From: Streptomyces hiroshimensis
Lineage (GTDB): Bacteria; Actinomycetota; Actinomycetes; Streptomycetales; Streptomycetaceae
Length of the DNA stretch: 64,000 nt
Reading direction: 5' to 3'
NCBI RefSeq assembly: GCF_014650335.1
Contig: NZ_BMUT01000009.1
Coordinates: 130,889-194,888, forward strand
In this document: positions 24,737-33,592 of the stretch, one piece after another
How the letters are laid out: every line of letters begins with the position of its first letter
Numbering within the stretch: the stretch's first letter is position 1
Position numbers and translations under genes: made by a program
The notes under the pieces: model-generated
Database searches by the model: none
Told to the model about the DNA's origin: nothing
What the model saw: only the letters and a program-made list of their open reading frames with translations

Positions 24737-25744
24737 ATGCACCTCCACGACTTCTGGTTCCTGCTGATCGCCGTCCTGTGGACGGGCTACTTCTTCCTCG
24801 AAGGGTTCGACTTCGGCATAGGCGTGCTGACCAAGCTGCTCGCCAGGGACCGCACCGAGCGCCGGGTGCTGATCAATACGATCGGCCCCGTCTGGGACGG
24901 CAACGAGGTCTGGCTGATCACTGCGGCCGGTGCCACCTTCGCGGCCTTCCCCGACTGGTACGCGACCCTCTTCAGCGGCTTCTACCTGCCTCTCCTGGCC
25001 ATCCTGGTGTGCCTGATCGTGCGCGGCGTCGCCTTCGAGTACCGCCACAAGCGCAGCGGGGAGCGCTGGCAGCGCAACTGGGAACACGCGATCTTCTGGT
25101 GCTCGCTGCTGCCCGCCTTCCTGTGGGGCGTCATCTTCGCGAACATCGTCCGCGGTGTCCCGATCGGGCCGGACAAGAACTTCACCGGCACCCTTGCCGA
25201 CCTCTTCGGCCCGTACGCGATCCTGGGCGGCTTCCTGACCCTCGTGCTGTTCACCTTCCACGGCGCGGTCTTCGCGGCGCTGAAGACGGTGGGCGACATC
25301 CGCGCCCGTGCCCGCTCCCGCGCCACCGTGCTGGGGATGACCTCGGGCGTGCTCGCCGTGGCCTTCCTCGGCTGGACCCAGGCCGAGTCGGGCAACGGAC
25401 GCAGCATGGCCGCCCTGATCACCGCCGTGGTGGCGCTGGCCGCCGCGCTGGTCGTCAACCACTACGGGCGCGAGGGCTGGGCCTTCGCCTGTTCCGGCGT
25501 GGCGGTCGCGGCGGTGTTCGCGCTGGTCTTCCTCGCGCTCTTCCCGGACGTCATGCCCTCTTCGGCCAACCCGGCCTGGAGCCTGACCGCCGCGGACGCC
25601 GCCTCCAGCCCGTACACGCTGAAGATCATGACGTGGGTCGCGGTGCCCATGACGCCCCTGATCATCGCCTACCAGGCGTGGACGTACTGGGTCTTCCGCA
25701 AGCGGATCGGCACCCAGCACATCCCGGCACCCGCTGCTCACTAG
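24737..25744 (+). CDS. cydB: Cytochrome bd oxidase subunit II (CydB)
   Basis: 335 residues, about eight or nine membrane helices, a normal length. It starts with the conserved FWFLLIAVLWTGYFFLEGFDFG, which includes the GFDFG motif, and has GPVWDGNEVWL at about 50-60. CydB packs against CydA and completes the quinol:O2 oxidoreductase of the plasma membrane. It follows cydA by 39 bp with CGGAACGGAGAA as a ribosome site. A 15-bp hairpin lies between cydB and cydCD. Confidence 0.97.
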   Translation: MHLHDFWFLLIAVLWTGYFFLEGFDFGIGVLTKLLARDRTERRVLINTIGPVWDGNEVWLITAAGATFAAFPDWYATLFSGFYLPLLAILVCLIVRGVAFEYRHKRSGERWQRNWEHAIFWCSLLPAFLWGVIFANIVRGVPIGPDKNFTGTLADLFGPYAILGGFLTLVLFTFHGAVFAALKTVGDIRARARSRATVLGMTSGVLAVAFLGWTQAESGNGRSMAALITAVVALAAALVVNHYGREGWAFACSGVAVAAVFALVFLALFPDVMPSSANPAWSLTAADAASSPYTLKIMTWVAVPMTPLIIAYQAWTYWVFRKRIGTQHIPAPAAH

Positions 25745-25758
25745 GCCCCTTCGGGCCG

Positions 25759-25796
25759 CCGGTGGTTTGAGGGACATGCGCCCCTCAGGCCACCGG
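25759..25796 (+). other. Intercistronic hairpin between cydB and cydCD
   Basis: 25759-25773 pairs with 25782-25796 over 15 positions, two of them G-U. The loop is 8 nt. No T-run follows, so it may act as a partial terminator or an RNA-stability element that sets cydAB above cydCD. Confidence 0.6.
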
Positions 25797-25856
25797 CCCA
25801 CCGGGCCGCCAACCCCTTGGGCCGGCAGCCCCTCAGGACGGAGAGGACGGACCGCC

Positions 25857-28800
25857 ATGAAGCCCGTCGACCCCCGGCTGCTCCGGTACGCCACCGCGAC
25901 CCGCTTCTTCCTCGCCGCGTCCGTCGTGCTGGGGCTGGCGGGCGCCGGGCTCGTCATCGCCCAGGCGATGCTCATCGCGGAGATCGTCACCGGCGCCTTC
26001 CAGCACGGGCGGACGGCGGGCGGCCTGGGCCCGTCCTTGGCGCTGCTGGCGGCCGTCGCCGCCGGCCGCGCCGCCGTCTCCTGGCTCACCGAGCTCGCTG
26101 CCCACCGCGCGAGCGCGGCGGTCAAGTCCGAGCTGCGGGACCGCCTGCTGACGCACGCCACCCGGCTCGGCCCCGGATGGCTGGACGCGCGCAGGACGGG
26201 TGAGCTCACCACCCTCGCCACGCGGGGCGTCGACGCACTGGACGACTACTTCGCCCGCTATCTGCCCCAGCTGGGCCTCGCGGTCGTCGTCCCCGTCGCC
26301 GTGCTCGCGCGTATCGTCTCCGCGGACTGGGTCTCCGCGCTGATCATCGTCCTCACGCTGCCGCTCATCCCCCTCTTCATGGTGCTCATCGGCTGGGCCA
26401 CCCAGTCGCGGATGGATCGCCAATGGCGGCTGCTGTCACGGCTTTCCGGGCACTTCCTCGACGTCGTCGCAGGGCTGCCCACGCTCAAGGTCTTCGGGCG
26501 GGCCAAGGCCCAGGCCGAGTCGATCCGCGCGATCACCGCCGACTACCGGCGGGCCACCCTGCGCACCCTGCGCCTCGCCTTCCTCTCCTCCTTCGCCCTC
26601 GAACTGCTCGCGACCGTGTCGGTGGCGCTGGTCGCCGTCGGCATCGGCATGCGGCTCGTGCACGGTGAACTCGACCTCTCCACCGGCCTGATGGTGCTGG
26701 TGCTGGCGCCCGAGGCCTATCTGCCGCTGCGGCAGGTGGGCGCGCAGTACCACGCGGCGGCCGAGGGGCTGGCGGCCGCCGACGAGGTCTTCGCCGTCCT
26801 GGAGACCGAGCCCGCGCCGGCCGGGAGCGCGCCGGCCCCCGACGCGCGGAAGGCGGCCCTGACCGTCGACCGGCTGGTGGTGCGGCACGCGGGGCGGGCC
26901 GAACCCTCCCTGCCCGAAATCTCGTTCGAGGTGCGGCCCGGGGAGACGGTCGCGCTCGTGGGGCCGAGCGGCTGCGGCAAGACGACCCTGCTGAACGTGC
27001 TCCTCGGCTTCGCCCGCCCGGACGCGGGCCGGGTGCTCGTGGACGGTACGGACCTGGCATCGCTCTCCCCCGGAAGCTGGCGGGACCAGGTGGCCTGGGT
27101 CCCGCAACGACCCCGTCTCTTCGCCGGGACAGTCGCCGAGAACGTACGACTGGCACGGCCCGGCGCCACGGACGCGGACGTGCAGGAAGCACTGCACGCG
27201 GCCGGTGCGCTCGACTTCGTCTCCATGCTGCCCCACGGCACTGACACTCGCCTCGGCGAGAACGGAGCCGGCCTCTCCGCCGGGCAGCGTCAACGTCTCG
27301 CGCTGGCACGGGCGTTCCTTGCCGACCGGCCGGTCCTGCTTTTGGACGAGCCGACGGCGAATCTGGACGGCGAGACCGAGGCATCGGTCGTCGAGGCGAT
27401 CGGGCGGCTGGCCGCGGGACGCACCGTGATCATGGTGGTGCACCGGCCGGCGCTGCTGGCGGTGGCCGATCGGACGGTGCGGCTCGCAGGCATCGCACCC
27501 GGGGCGGATGTGGTGCCTGTGCAGCGGGGTGCGAAGGCGGATGCGGAGGTGGAGGCGGCGGCAGAGTCGGCGGCAGAGGCGGAGTTGCAGCTTCCGGCGG
27601 CGGCCGCAGCCACCGGTGCAGCCCTGCCCTCCGGCGTCCCTGGCGACTCCCCCGAAGACCGGCCGGTGAAGGCCCGCCCTGCCGTCCGCCCTGCCGCTCG
27701 TACGGCCGGTGCCCTTGCACGCGTGCGTGCCGCCGGCCGCCCCCTGCGCGGCCGCTTCGCCCTGGCGCTGCTGCTGGGCGCCCTGGCCCTCGGCAGCGCC
27801 GTCGGGCTGATGGCCGTGTCCGGCTGGCTGATCTCGCGGGCCTCGCAGCAGCCGCCCGTGCTCTACCTGATGGTCGCCGTCACCGCGACCCGCGCGTTCG
27901 GCATCGGGCGCGCCGTCTTCCGCTACGCCGAGCGCCTGGTCTCCCACGACGCTGCCCTGCGGACCCTGGCCGGCCTGCGGGCGGGCGTGTACCGGAGGCT
28001 GGAGCGCCTGGCGCCCGCCGGGCTGCGCGACACCCACCGCGGTGACCTGCTGTCCCGGCTCGTGGCGGATGTGGACGCGCTGCAGGACTACTTCCTGCGC
28101 TGGCTGCTTCCGCTCGGATCGGCCGTTCTCGTCGGCGGCGCCTCCGTCGGCTTCATGACGTGGCTGCTGCCGGAGGCCGGTCTGGTGCTCGCCGCCGGGC
28201 TGCTGGTGGCCGGGGCGGCGGTGCCGGTGCTGTCCGGCGCGGTCGCCCGGCGGGCGGAGCGGCAGTCCGCCCCCGCCCGGGGCGAGTTGTCGGCCCAGGT
28301 GGTCGACGTCCTTGCCGGTACCGACGAGTTGACCGTAGCGGGCGCCCTGCCGGCGCGGCTGACCGCGCTGCGGGCGGCCGACGGCAGGCTCACCCGGATC
28401 GCCCGGCGCGCCGCGGCGGCCACGGCCCTCGGATCCGGCCTGTCCGCCCTCGCCTGCGGCCTGACGGTGGCCGCTGCCGCCTGGACGGGAGTGACGGCCG
28501 TGCACGACGGCCGGCTGGACGGGCTGTGGCTGGCGGTCGTCGTGCTGATGCCCCTGGCGTCGTTCGAAGCGGTGGCGGGACTCCCGCTCGCGGTGCAGTA
28601 CCGGCAGCGCGTACGGAAGTCCGCGGAGCGCGTGTACGAGGTGCTGGACGCGCCCCTGCCCGTACAGGAAGGCACGGCCGGTGCGCCCGGAACGCCCTTC
28701 CCGCTGCGGCTGACGGACCTGACGGCGCGCTATCCGGGGCAGCCGGCCCCCGCCCTGGAGGGGTTCGGGCTGGAGCTCGTGGCGGGCCGCAGGGTGGCCG

Positions 28801-29468
28801 TGGTGGGCCGGTCCGGCGCGGGCAAGACGACGCTCGCCCAGGTGCTGCTGCGCTTCCTCGACGCGGAGTCCGGCACGTACACCCTCGCCGGGCGGAACAC
28901 CGTGCCGATGGCGGGCGAAGCGGTGCGCGGGCTGGTGGGGCTGTGCGCGCAGGACGCGCACATCTTCGACAGCTCGCTGCGCGAGAACCTGCGCCTGGCC
29001 CGGCCGGACGCGAGTGAGGCCGACCTGCGCGACGCCCTGCGGTCGGCGCGGCTGCTGGAGTGGGTCGACGGGCTCCCGCAGGGGCTCGACACCCTGGTCG
29101 GGGAGCACGGGGCGAGGCTGTCGGGCGGACAGCGGCAGCGGCTCGCCCTCGCCCGCGCGCTGCTCGCCGACTTCCCCGTACTGGTGCTGGACGAGCCTGC
29201 CGAGCACCTCGACCTGCCGACCGCGGACGCCCTCACCGCCGACCTGCTGGCGGCCACGCAGGGCCGTACGACCGTGCTGATCACGCACCGGCTGACGGGG
29301 CTGGAAGCGGTCGACGAGGTGATCGTGCTGGAGCGGGGGCGGGCGGTGCAGAGGGGCTCGTACGAAGCGCTGGCGGCCGCGGACGGGCCCTTCCGGCGGA
29401 TGCTGGAGCGCGAAGAGGCGGCGGACACCGGCCTTCAATCCCTTTCCCTGACAAATGGTGCTTACTAG
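25857..29468 (+). CDS. cydCD: CydD-CydC fusion ABC exporter (cysteine/glutathione type)
   Basis: 1203 residues, two complete ABC half-transporters in one chain. Half 1 has six helices (about 15-315) and a nucleotide-binding domain with Walker A GPSGCGKTT (from 369) and signature LSAGQRQRLALARA. A low-complexity Ala/Glu linker (about 560-615) joins half 2, with Walker A GRSGAGKTT (from 984) and signature LSGGQRQRLALARALL. CydDC exports thiols and is needed to assemble cytochrome bd; the fused form is common in Streptomyces. The ATG at 25857 has GGAGAGGA upstream. Order CydD then CydC is inferred. Confidence 0.95.
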   Translation: MKPVDPRLLRYATATRFFLAASVVLGLAGAGLVIAQAMLIAEIVTGAFQHGRTAGGLGPSLALLAAVAAGRAAVSWLTELAAHRASAAVKSELRDRLLTHATRLGPGWLDARRTGELTTLATRGVDALDDYFARYLPQLGLAVVVPVAVLARIVSADWVSALIIVLTLPLIPLFMVLIGWATQSRMDRQWRLLSRLSGHFLDVVAGLPTLKVFGRAKAQAESIRAITADYRRATLRTLRLAFLSSFALELLATVSVALVAVGIGMRLVHGELDLSTGLMVLVLAPEAYLPLRQVGAQYHAAAEGLAAADEVFAVLETEPAPAGSAPAPDARKAALTVDRLVVRHAGRAEPSLPEISFEVRPGETVALVGPSGCGKTTLLNVLLGFARPDAGRVLVDGTDLASLSPGSWRDQVAWVPQRPRLFAGTVAENVRLARPGATDADVQEALHAAGALDFVSMLPHGTDTRLGENGAGLSAGQRQRLALARAFLADRPVLLLDEPTANLDGETEASVVEAIGRLAAGRTVIMVVHRPALLAVADRTVRLAGIAPGADVVPVQRGAKADAEVEAAAESAAEAELQLPAAAAATGAALPSGVPGDSPEDRPVKARPAVRPAARTAGALARVRAAGRPLRGRFALALLLGALALGSAVGLMAVSGWLISRASQQPPVLYLMVAVTATRAFGIGRAVFRYAERLVSHDAALRTLAGLRAGVYRRLERLAPAGLRDTHRGDLLSRLVADVDALQDYFLRWLLPLGSAVLVGGASVGFMTWLLPEAGLVLAAGLLVAGAAVPVLSGAVARRAERQSAPARGELSAQVVDVLAGTDELTVAGALPARLTALRAADGRLTRIARRAAAATALGSGLSALACGLTVAAAAWTGVTAVHDGRLDGLWLAVVVLMPLASFEAVAGLPLAVQYRQRVRKSAERVYEVLDAPLPVQEGTAGAPGTPFPLRLTDLTARYPGQPAPALEGFGLELVAGRRVAVVGRSGAGKTTLAQVLLRFLDAESGTYTLAGRNTVPMAGEAVRGLVGLCAQDAHIFDSSLRENLRLARPDASEADLRDALRSARLLEWVDGLPQGLDTLVGEHGARLSGGQRQRLALARALLADFPVLVLDEPAEHLDLPTADALTADLLAATQGRTTVLITHRLTGLEAVDEVIVLERGRAVQRGSYEALAAADGPFRRMLEREEAADTGLQSLSLTNGAY

Positions 29469-29478
29469 GCTCTTGGGT

Positions 29479-31248
29479 ATGGCAGCCACGGCAGACGACT
29501 CCAGCCCGCGGGACGCCGCCGGTCCCGGGGGCGCCGGGGCGCCCAGGACCGGTCCGGGCCCGATGGACCCCCTGGCCATCGCCACGGAGGCCACCCGCAG
29601 CCTCCAGGGCATGTCCACGGAGCTCACCGCGCGCGTGCCGCAGCTGCTGGAGGCCATGCGCTCGGTCGGCACCGGCCTGGAGCTGCACACCACCCTCGAC
29701 CGCATCGCCCGGACCGCCGCCGAGCTCACCGGCGCCCGTTACGCGGCCATCGGCATCATCGACTCCACCGGCGAGGGGCTGGCCGACTTCATCACGTACG
29801 GGGTGACCAAGGAGCAGCACGAGCGCATCGGCGCGCTGCCCGACGGCCACCACGGGCTGCTGGGGGCGCTGATCCACCAGCCCGCACCCGTGATGCTCAC
29901 CGACCTGTCGTCCGACCCGCGCTCGGCCGGGTTCCCGCCGGAGCACCCGCCGATGCGGACGTTCCTGGGCGTGCCCATCCGCGTCGGGGCCGAGATCTTC
30001 GGCAACCTCTACCTCACCGAGAAGCGCGGCGGCGAGTTCAGCCTGGCCGACCTGAACATGGTGAAGATCCTCGCCACCGAGGCCGGCATCGCGATCGGCA
30101 ACGCGCGCGTGCACGAAGAAGGGCGCCAGCGGATGCGCTGGATCGACGGCTCTGTGGCCGTGACGACGGCCCTGTTGTCGCGCGGTGACGCCGAGGACGC
30201 CCTGTCCGTCGTCGCCGAACAGGCACGCCGCCTCGCGGACTCCGCCGCCGGCATCGTGCTGCTGCCGGACGAGGACGGCGGGCTGGAGATGGTGGCCGTC
30301 TCCGCGGACGATCCGGCCGGCCTGCTGGGGACGGTGATACCGCCCCACAGCCCGGTCGTCGCGGACCTGCTGGCCGGCGAGCCGGTCTTCGTCGACGACT
30401 CCGCCACCGACCCGCGCATGATCACGGGGGTGGCCCCGCGCTTCGGGCCGAGCATGCTGCTGCCGCTCAAGAGCGGCGACCGGGTGCTGGGGACGCTCGC
30501 GACGCCGCGGGCGCGCGGCGCCCGCAAGTTCACGCCCGCCGAGCGCACGCTCGCCGCCCAGTTCGCGGCACAGGCCGCCCTCGCGCTCGTGATGGCCGAG
30601 GCGCAGCGCGACCGCGAGCGGCTGGCCGTCTTCGAGGACCGCGACCGGATCGCCCGCGATCTTCACGACCTGGTCATCCAGCGGCTGTTCGCCACCGGTC
30701 TGATGCTGGAGAGCGCACAGCGCAACGCCGTCGTGCCCGACGTGAAGCTCAAGGTCGGCCAGGCCGTCGACGAGCTGGACGTGACCATCCAGGAGATCCG
30801 TACGGCCATCTTCGCGCTGCAGCAGGGGCCTGCAGAGGCGCCTGCCGGGCTCCGTACGCGCGTCCTGCGCGAGCTGGGCACCGCCGCCGTGCCGCTGGGC
30901 TTCCAGCCCTCCGCGAGCTTCGTCGGCCCCGTCGACGCGAAGGTCGGGGAGCTCACCGGCAAGAACCTCATCGCGGCGCTGCGCGAAGCCCTCTCCAACG
31001 CCTTCCGGCACGCCCGGGCGTCGCGCATGGAGGTGGTCGTCGACGCCACCGTCTCCCTCCCGGACGGCAGGCCCGCGGTACGGCTGACCGTCGCGGACGA
31101 CGGGGTCGGCATCCCGGAGGGCGGCCGCCGCAGCGGACTGAAGAACCTCGCCAAGCGCGCCGAGTCGCTGGGCGGCTCCAGCTCGTACGGACCCGGGCTC
31201 GGGGAGGGCGGGGGAGGCACCCGGGTGGTGTGGGAAGCGCCTCTCTAG
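29479..31248 (+). CDS. GAF-GAF sensor histidine kinase, DevS/DosS type
   Basis: 589 residues, no membrane helix. GAF-A is at about 65-205 and GAF-B at about 220-375. A HisKA_3 dimerisation helix has the phospho-acceptor H396 (ARDLHDLVIQRLF), and a HATPase domain has EALSNAFRHA and DDGVGIPEGG. GAF-A carries EHPPMRTFLG with H156 where, as I recall, DosS of M. tuberculosis has its heme ligand H149. This suggests an O2/NO/redox-sensing heme kinase. It begins 10 bp after cydCD. No response regulator is adjacent. Starts at 29455 or 29458 are also possible. Confidence 0.87.
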   Translation: MAATADDSSPRDAAGPGGAGAPRTGPGPMDPLAIATEATRSLQGMSTELTARVPQLLEAMRSVGTGLELHTTLDRIARTAAELTGARYAAIGIIDSTGEGLADFITYGVTKEQHERIGALPDGHHGLLGALIHQPAPVMLTDLSSDPRSAGFPPEHPPMRTFLGVPIRVGAEIFGNLYLTEKRGGEFSLADLNMVKILATEAGIAIGNARVHEEGRQRMRWIDGSVAVTTALLSRGDAEDALSVVAEQARRLADSAAGIVLLPDEDGGLEMVAVSADDPAGLLGTVIPPHSPVVADLLAGEPVFVDDSATDPRMITGVAPRFGPSMLLPLKSGDRVLGTLATPRARGARKFTPAERTLAAQFAAQAALALVMAEAQRDRERLAVFEDRDRIARDLHDLVIQRLFATGLMLESAQRNAVVPDVKLKVGQAVDELDVTIQEIRTAIFALQQGPAEAPAGLRTRVLRELGTAAVPLGFQPSASFVGPVDAKVGELTGKNLIAALREALSNAFRHARASRMEVVVDATVSLPDGRPAVRLTVADDGVGIPEGGRRSGLKNLAKRAESLGGSSSYGPGLGEGGGGTRVVWEAPL

Positions 31249-31272
31249 GAACCCCCTTCTCTAGGAGCTCCC
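31241..31272 (+). repeat. 16-bp imperfect duplication over the kinase stop codon
   Basis: 31241-31256 and 31257-31272 match at 13 of 16 positions and both contain TCTCTAGGA. The real TAG is at 31246-31248, and the second TAG is at 31262-31264. Confidence 0.75.
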
Positions 31273-31416
31273 TATGGCGGCCCCATAAGGCGGCTCTGTA
31301 AGGCCGTGCCGGGAAGCCTCGCCCAAGCCGCCCGGATCGCCCGGCCGGCCGCAGCCGTTCCTCCGAACGGACCTCAGCGGGGGCGCCCGGGCAGGACACG
31401 CGACAAGATCGCGTCC

Positions 31417-32541
31417 ATGCGACGCCTGTACCGCCCGATACGCGGACCGCGCCTGCTGCCGAGGGCCGGCGCTGCGGTCGTCTCCGTCCTGTGCGTGCTG
31501 TGCGCCGTGTGCGCACTGGGCTTCCCGTCACTCCCCTCCGCCCCTCCGGAGACGGCCCGCGCGCCGGACCGCGCGAGCCGGGTCACCTCCGAGGTGCTCC
31601 GGCTGGCGGAAGAGGTGGAACAGACCCGGCGGCAGTACGAGCAGGCACAGCGTGCGGCGAAGGAGGAGAGAGCGCGTTCCCGGGAGATAGACCGGCTGCT
31701 GCAGGGCCGGCGGGTCGTCTCGGACACCCTGCGCGAGGACGTGGGGTCGGCCGCCCGTGCGGAGTATCGCACCGGCGGCTTTACGACCGCCCCTGCCGAC
31801 GAGTCGGATGCCGAGGACCCTCTTGAGCTGGTGGCCCTGCAGGTGCCCGATGCCCGCCGCCGGGCGCGCCTCGCGCGGATGATGGACGAGGACGACCGCA
31901 AGAGCAGGAGGCTGGTCGCCGAGGGAGAGGAGCTCGCCCTTGCCCGGCCCGAGCTCGACAAGGACAGCGAGCGGCTGCGGGAGCAGGTGCGCGCCGTGGA
32001 GGCCCGCCTGGTGGCGGCCCGGGGGGATCTCAACACCCTGGCGCAGGCGGCGATCGACAACGGCCGCTGCATCCCGCTCCGGCGCGCGGCGGCCGGCGGC
32101 GGCACGGGTGCGGAACACGCTGCGGCACAGGCGAACGGTCGCTGGACGCGCCCGGTCACCTCGTACCAGCTGACCGCAGGCTTCGGGGGAGTGGGCGCCA
32201 ACTGGGCGAGCACGCACAGCGGCCAGGACTTCGCGGTGCCCTCCGGCACCCCGGTGCGGTCGATCGGCGCCGGGACGGTGGTCGCGGCCGGGTGCGGAGG
32301 GGCGTTCGGCATCAGCCTCGTCGTGCAACACGAGGACGGCTGGTACTCGCAATACGCGCACCTTGCGGCGACGTTCGTGACGCCGGGGCAGCAGGTGCGT
32401 GCCGGGCAGTGGATCGGACTGTCCGGGACCACCGGCAATTCCACCGGGCCGCACCTGCACTTCGAGATCCGCACCTCGCCCGAGTTCGGGTCGGCGGTCG
32501 ACCCGGTGCCCTGGCTGAACGCCCACGGAGTGCGGCTGTAG
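31417..32541 (+). CDS. M23-family peptidoglycan endopeptidase with coiled coil
   Basis: 374 residues. An N-terminal membrane anchor or signal helix (about 16-35) is followed by a long coiled coil (about 55-220) and a LytM/M23 domain. Zn ligands H267-x3-D271 (HSGQD) and H348 of the HLH motif (H346-L-H348) are present, so the enzyme should be active on cell-wall crosslinks outside the membrane. The coiled-coil plus M23 layout recalls EnvC/NlpD-type amidase regulators. ATG 31417 is preferred over the upstream frame start at 31306. Three in-frame stops follow one another at the 3' end. Confidence 0.87.
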   Translation: MRRLYRPIRGPRLLPRAGAAVVSVLCVLCAVCALGFPSLPSAPPETARAPDRASRVTSEVLRLAEEVEQTRRQYEQAQRAAKEERARSREIDRLLQGRRVVSDTLREDVGSAARAEYRTGGFTTAPADESDAEDPLELVALQVPDARRRARLARMMDEDDRKSRRLVAEGEELALARPELDKDSERLREQVRAVEARLVAARGDLNTLAQAAIDNGRCIPLRRAAAGGGTGAEHAAAQANGRWTRPVTSYQLTAGFGGVGANWASTHSGQDFAVPSGTPVRSIGAGTVVAAGCGGAFGISLVVQHEDGWYSQYAHLAATFVTPGQQVRAGQWIGLSGTTGNSTGPHLHFEIRTSPEFGSAVDPVPWLNAHGVRL

Positions 32542-32559
32542 CGGCCGTAACGGCTGTAG
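32533..32559 (+). repeat. 9-bp tandem repeat with an in-frame stop in each unit
   Basis: CGGCTGTAG, CGGCCGTAA and CGGCTGTAG follow directly at 32533, 32542 and 32551. The period is three codons, so TAG (real stop, 32539-32541), TAA and TAG are all in the reading frame of the peptidase gene. Confidence 0.9.
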
Positions 32560-32566
32560 AGGACCG

Positions 32567-33457
32567 CTAGGCGGGGTCCCCGCCGGACCCGGCGCGCAGG
32601 ATCTGCTCGATGACCGCCGCCACGCCGTCCTCGTCGTTGGCGGCAGCGTGGTGCGTGGTGGCCGCCAGCACCTCGGGGTGCGCGTTGGCCATCGCGTACG
32701 CGGTGCCGGCCCAGTCGAGCATCTCCAGGTCGTTGGGCATGTCGCCGAACGCCACGACCTCCTCGCGGGAGATGCCGCGCTCCGCGCAGCACCGGGCCAG
32801 GGTGCTGGCCTTGCTGACGCCCGGCCCGCTGATCTCCAGCAGGGCGGTCGGGCTGGACCGGGTGAAGGAGCCGTGCGCGCCGGCCGCCGCGCGGGCGATC
32901 GCGAGGAACTCGTCCGGGCCCAGGTCGGGGTGGCTGGCCAGCAGCTTGAGGATCGGCTCGGTGTATCCGCCGTCCTCGGCCAGGAGCTTCTCCGCCGGGG
33001 CGACGACGGCGCCCGGGTCGAGGAAGAACGGCGGGTACGCGGGCTCGTAGTGGAAGCCTGTGGTGCGCTCCACGGCGAACGAGGAGCCCGGGGCGGCGGC
33101 ACGTACGGCGTGCACGACGGCAAGGGCGTCGGCGCGCTCCAGCGGGCGGACGTCGACGAAGCGGCCGCCGTCACGCAGATCGACGACGGCGGCGCCGTTG
33201 GCGCATATCGCCAGGCCGTGACCCTGGACGTGATCCCTGACGACGTCCATCCAGCGAGCCGGGCGGCCTGTGACGAAGAAGACCTCGATGCCCGCCGCCT
33301 CGGCCGCGGCGAGGGCCGCCACCGTGCGCTCGGAGACCGTCTTGTCGTCCCGCAGGAGCGTGCCGTCCAGGTCGGTGGCGATCAGCCGGGGCATGGCGGC
33401 GGGCCGCTGCACGGCCGGGGTCTCGGGCTGCTCGGTAGCTGAAGTCACGGGTTCCAT
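32567..33457 (-). CDS. Cof-type HAD hydrolase (HAD-IIB)
   Basis: 296 residues. Motif I is ATDLDGTLLRDD, motif II is FFVTGRPARW, a Cof-type cap follows, motif III is the lysine in GVSKASTL, and motif IV is GDMPNDLEML. These soluble enzymes dephosphorylate sugar phosphates or cofactors such as FMN and PLP. The start is uncertain: ATG 33457 or GTG 33448, while the conserved core begins at MPRLIATDLDG. A paralogue lies at 52010-52828. It is convergent with the M23 gene, 25 bp apart. Confidence 0.88.
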   Translation of the reverse strand: MEPVTSATEQPETPAVQRPAAMPRLIATDLDGTLLRDDKTVSERTVAALAAAEAAGIEVFFVTGRPARWMDVVRDHVQGHGLAICANGAAVVDLRDGGRFVDVRPLERADALAVVHAVRAAAPGSSFAVERTTGFHYEPAYPPFFLDPGAVVAPAEKLLAEDGGYTEPILKLLASHPDLGPDEFLAIARAAAGAHGSFTRSSPTALLEISGPGVSKASTLARCCAERGISREEVVAFGDMPNDLEMLDWAGTAYAMANAHPEVLAATTHHAAANDEDGVAAVIEQILRAGSGGDPA

Positions 33458-33579
33458 TCTGGGCCACGGGCATATGCGACGCACAGGTGTGCGTAAAGCC
33501 GCGTATGCCTTCAAGCCGGTGCCCCCGTCGCCCGGGCCGGTGTGCCCGTCGTCACCCGGGGCATGTCGGTGCCACCGCT

Positions 33580-33592
33580 TAGGCTCGGTGGC
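33580..33592 (+). promoter_or_regulatory. -10 element of a leaderless promoter (LLM gene)
   Basis: TAGGCT at 33580-33585 is followed by 7 nt and then ATG. This spacing places the transcription start at or next to the A of ATG, the usual leaderless pattern in actinomycetes. Confidence 0.6.

Noticed and set aside
23021..26221. 1066-codon minus-strand open frame opposite cydA-cydCD
   Set aside because: Composition is Gly/Asp/Arg/Glu/His-rich without domains, as expected for the antisense of high-GC genes. The plus strand has clear cydAB genes.
26436..29729. 1097-codon minus-strand open frame opposite cydCD
   Set aside because: Antisense shadow of the ABC exporter, with no motif and no ribosome site.
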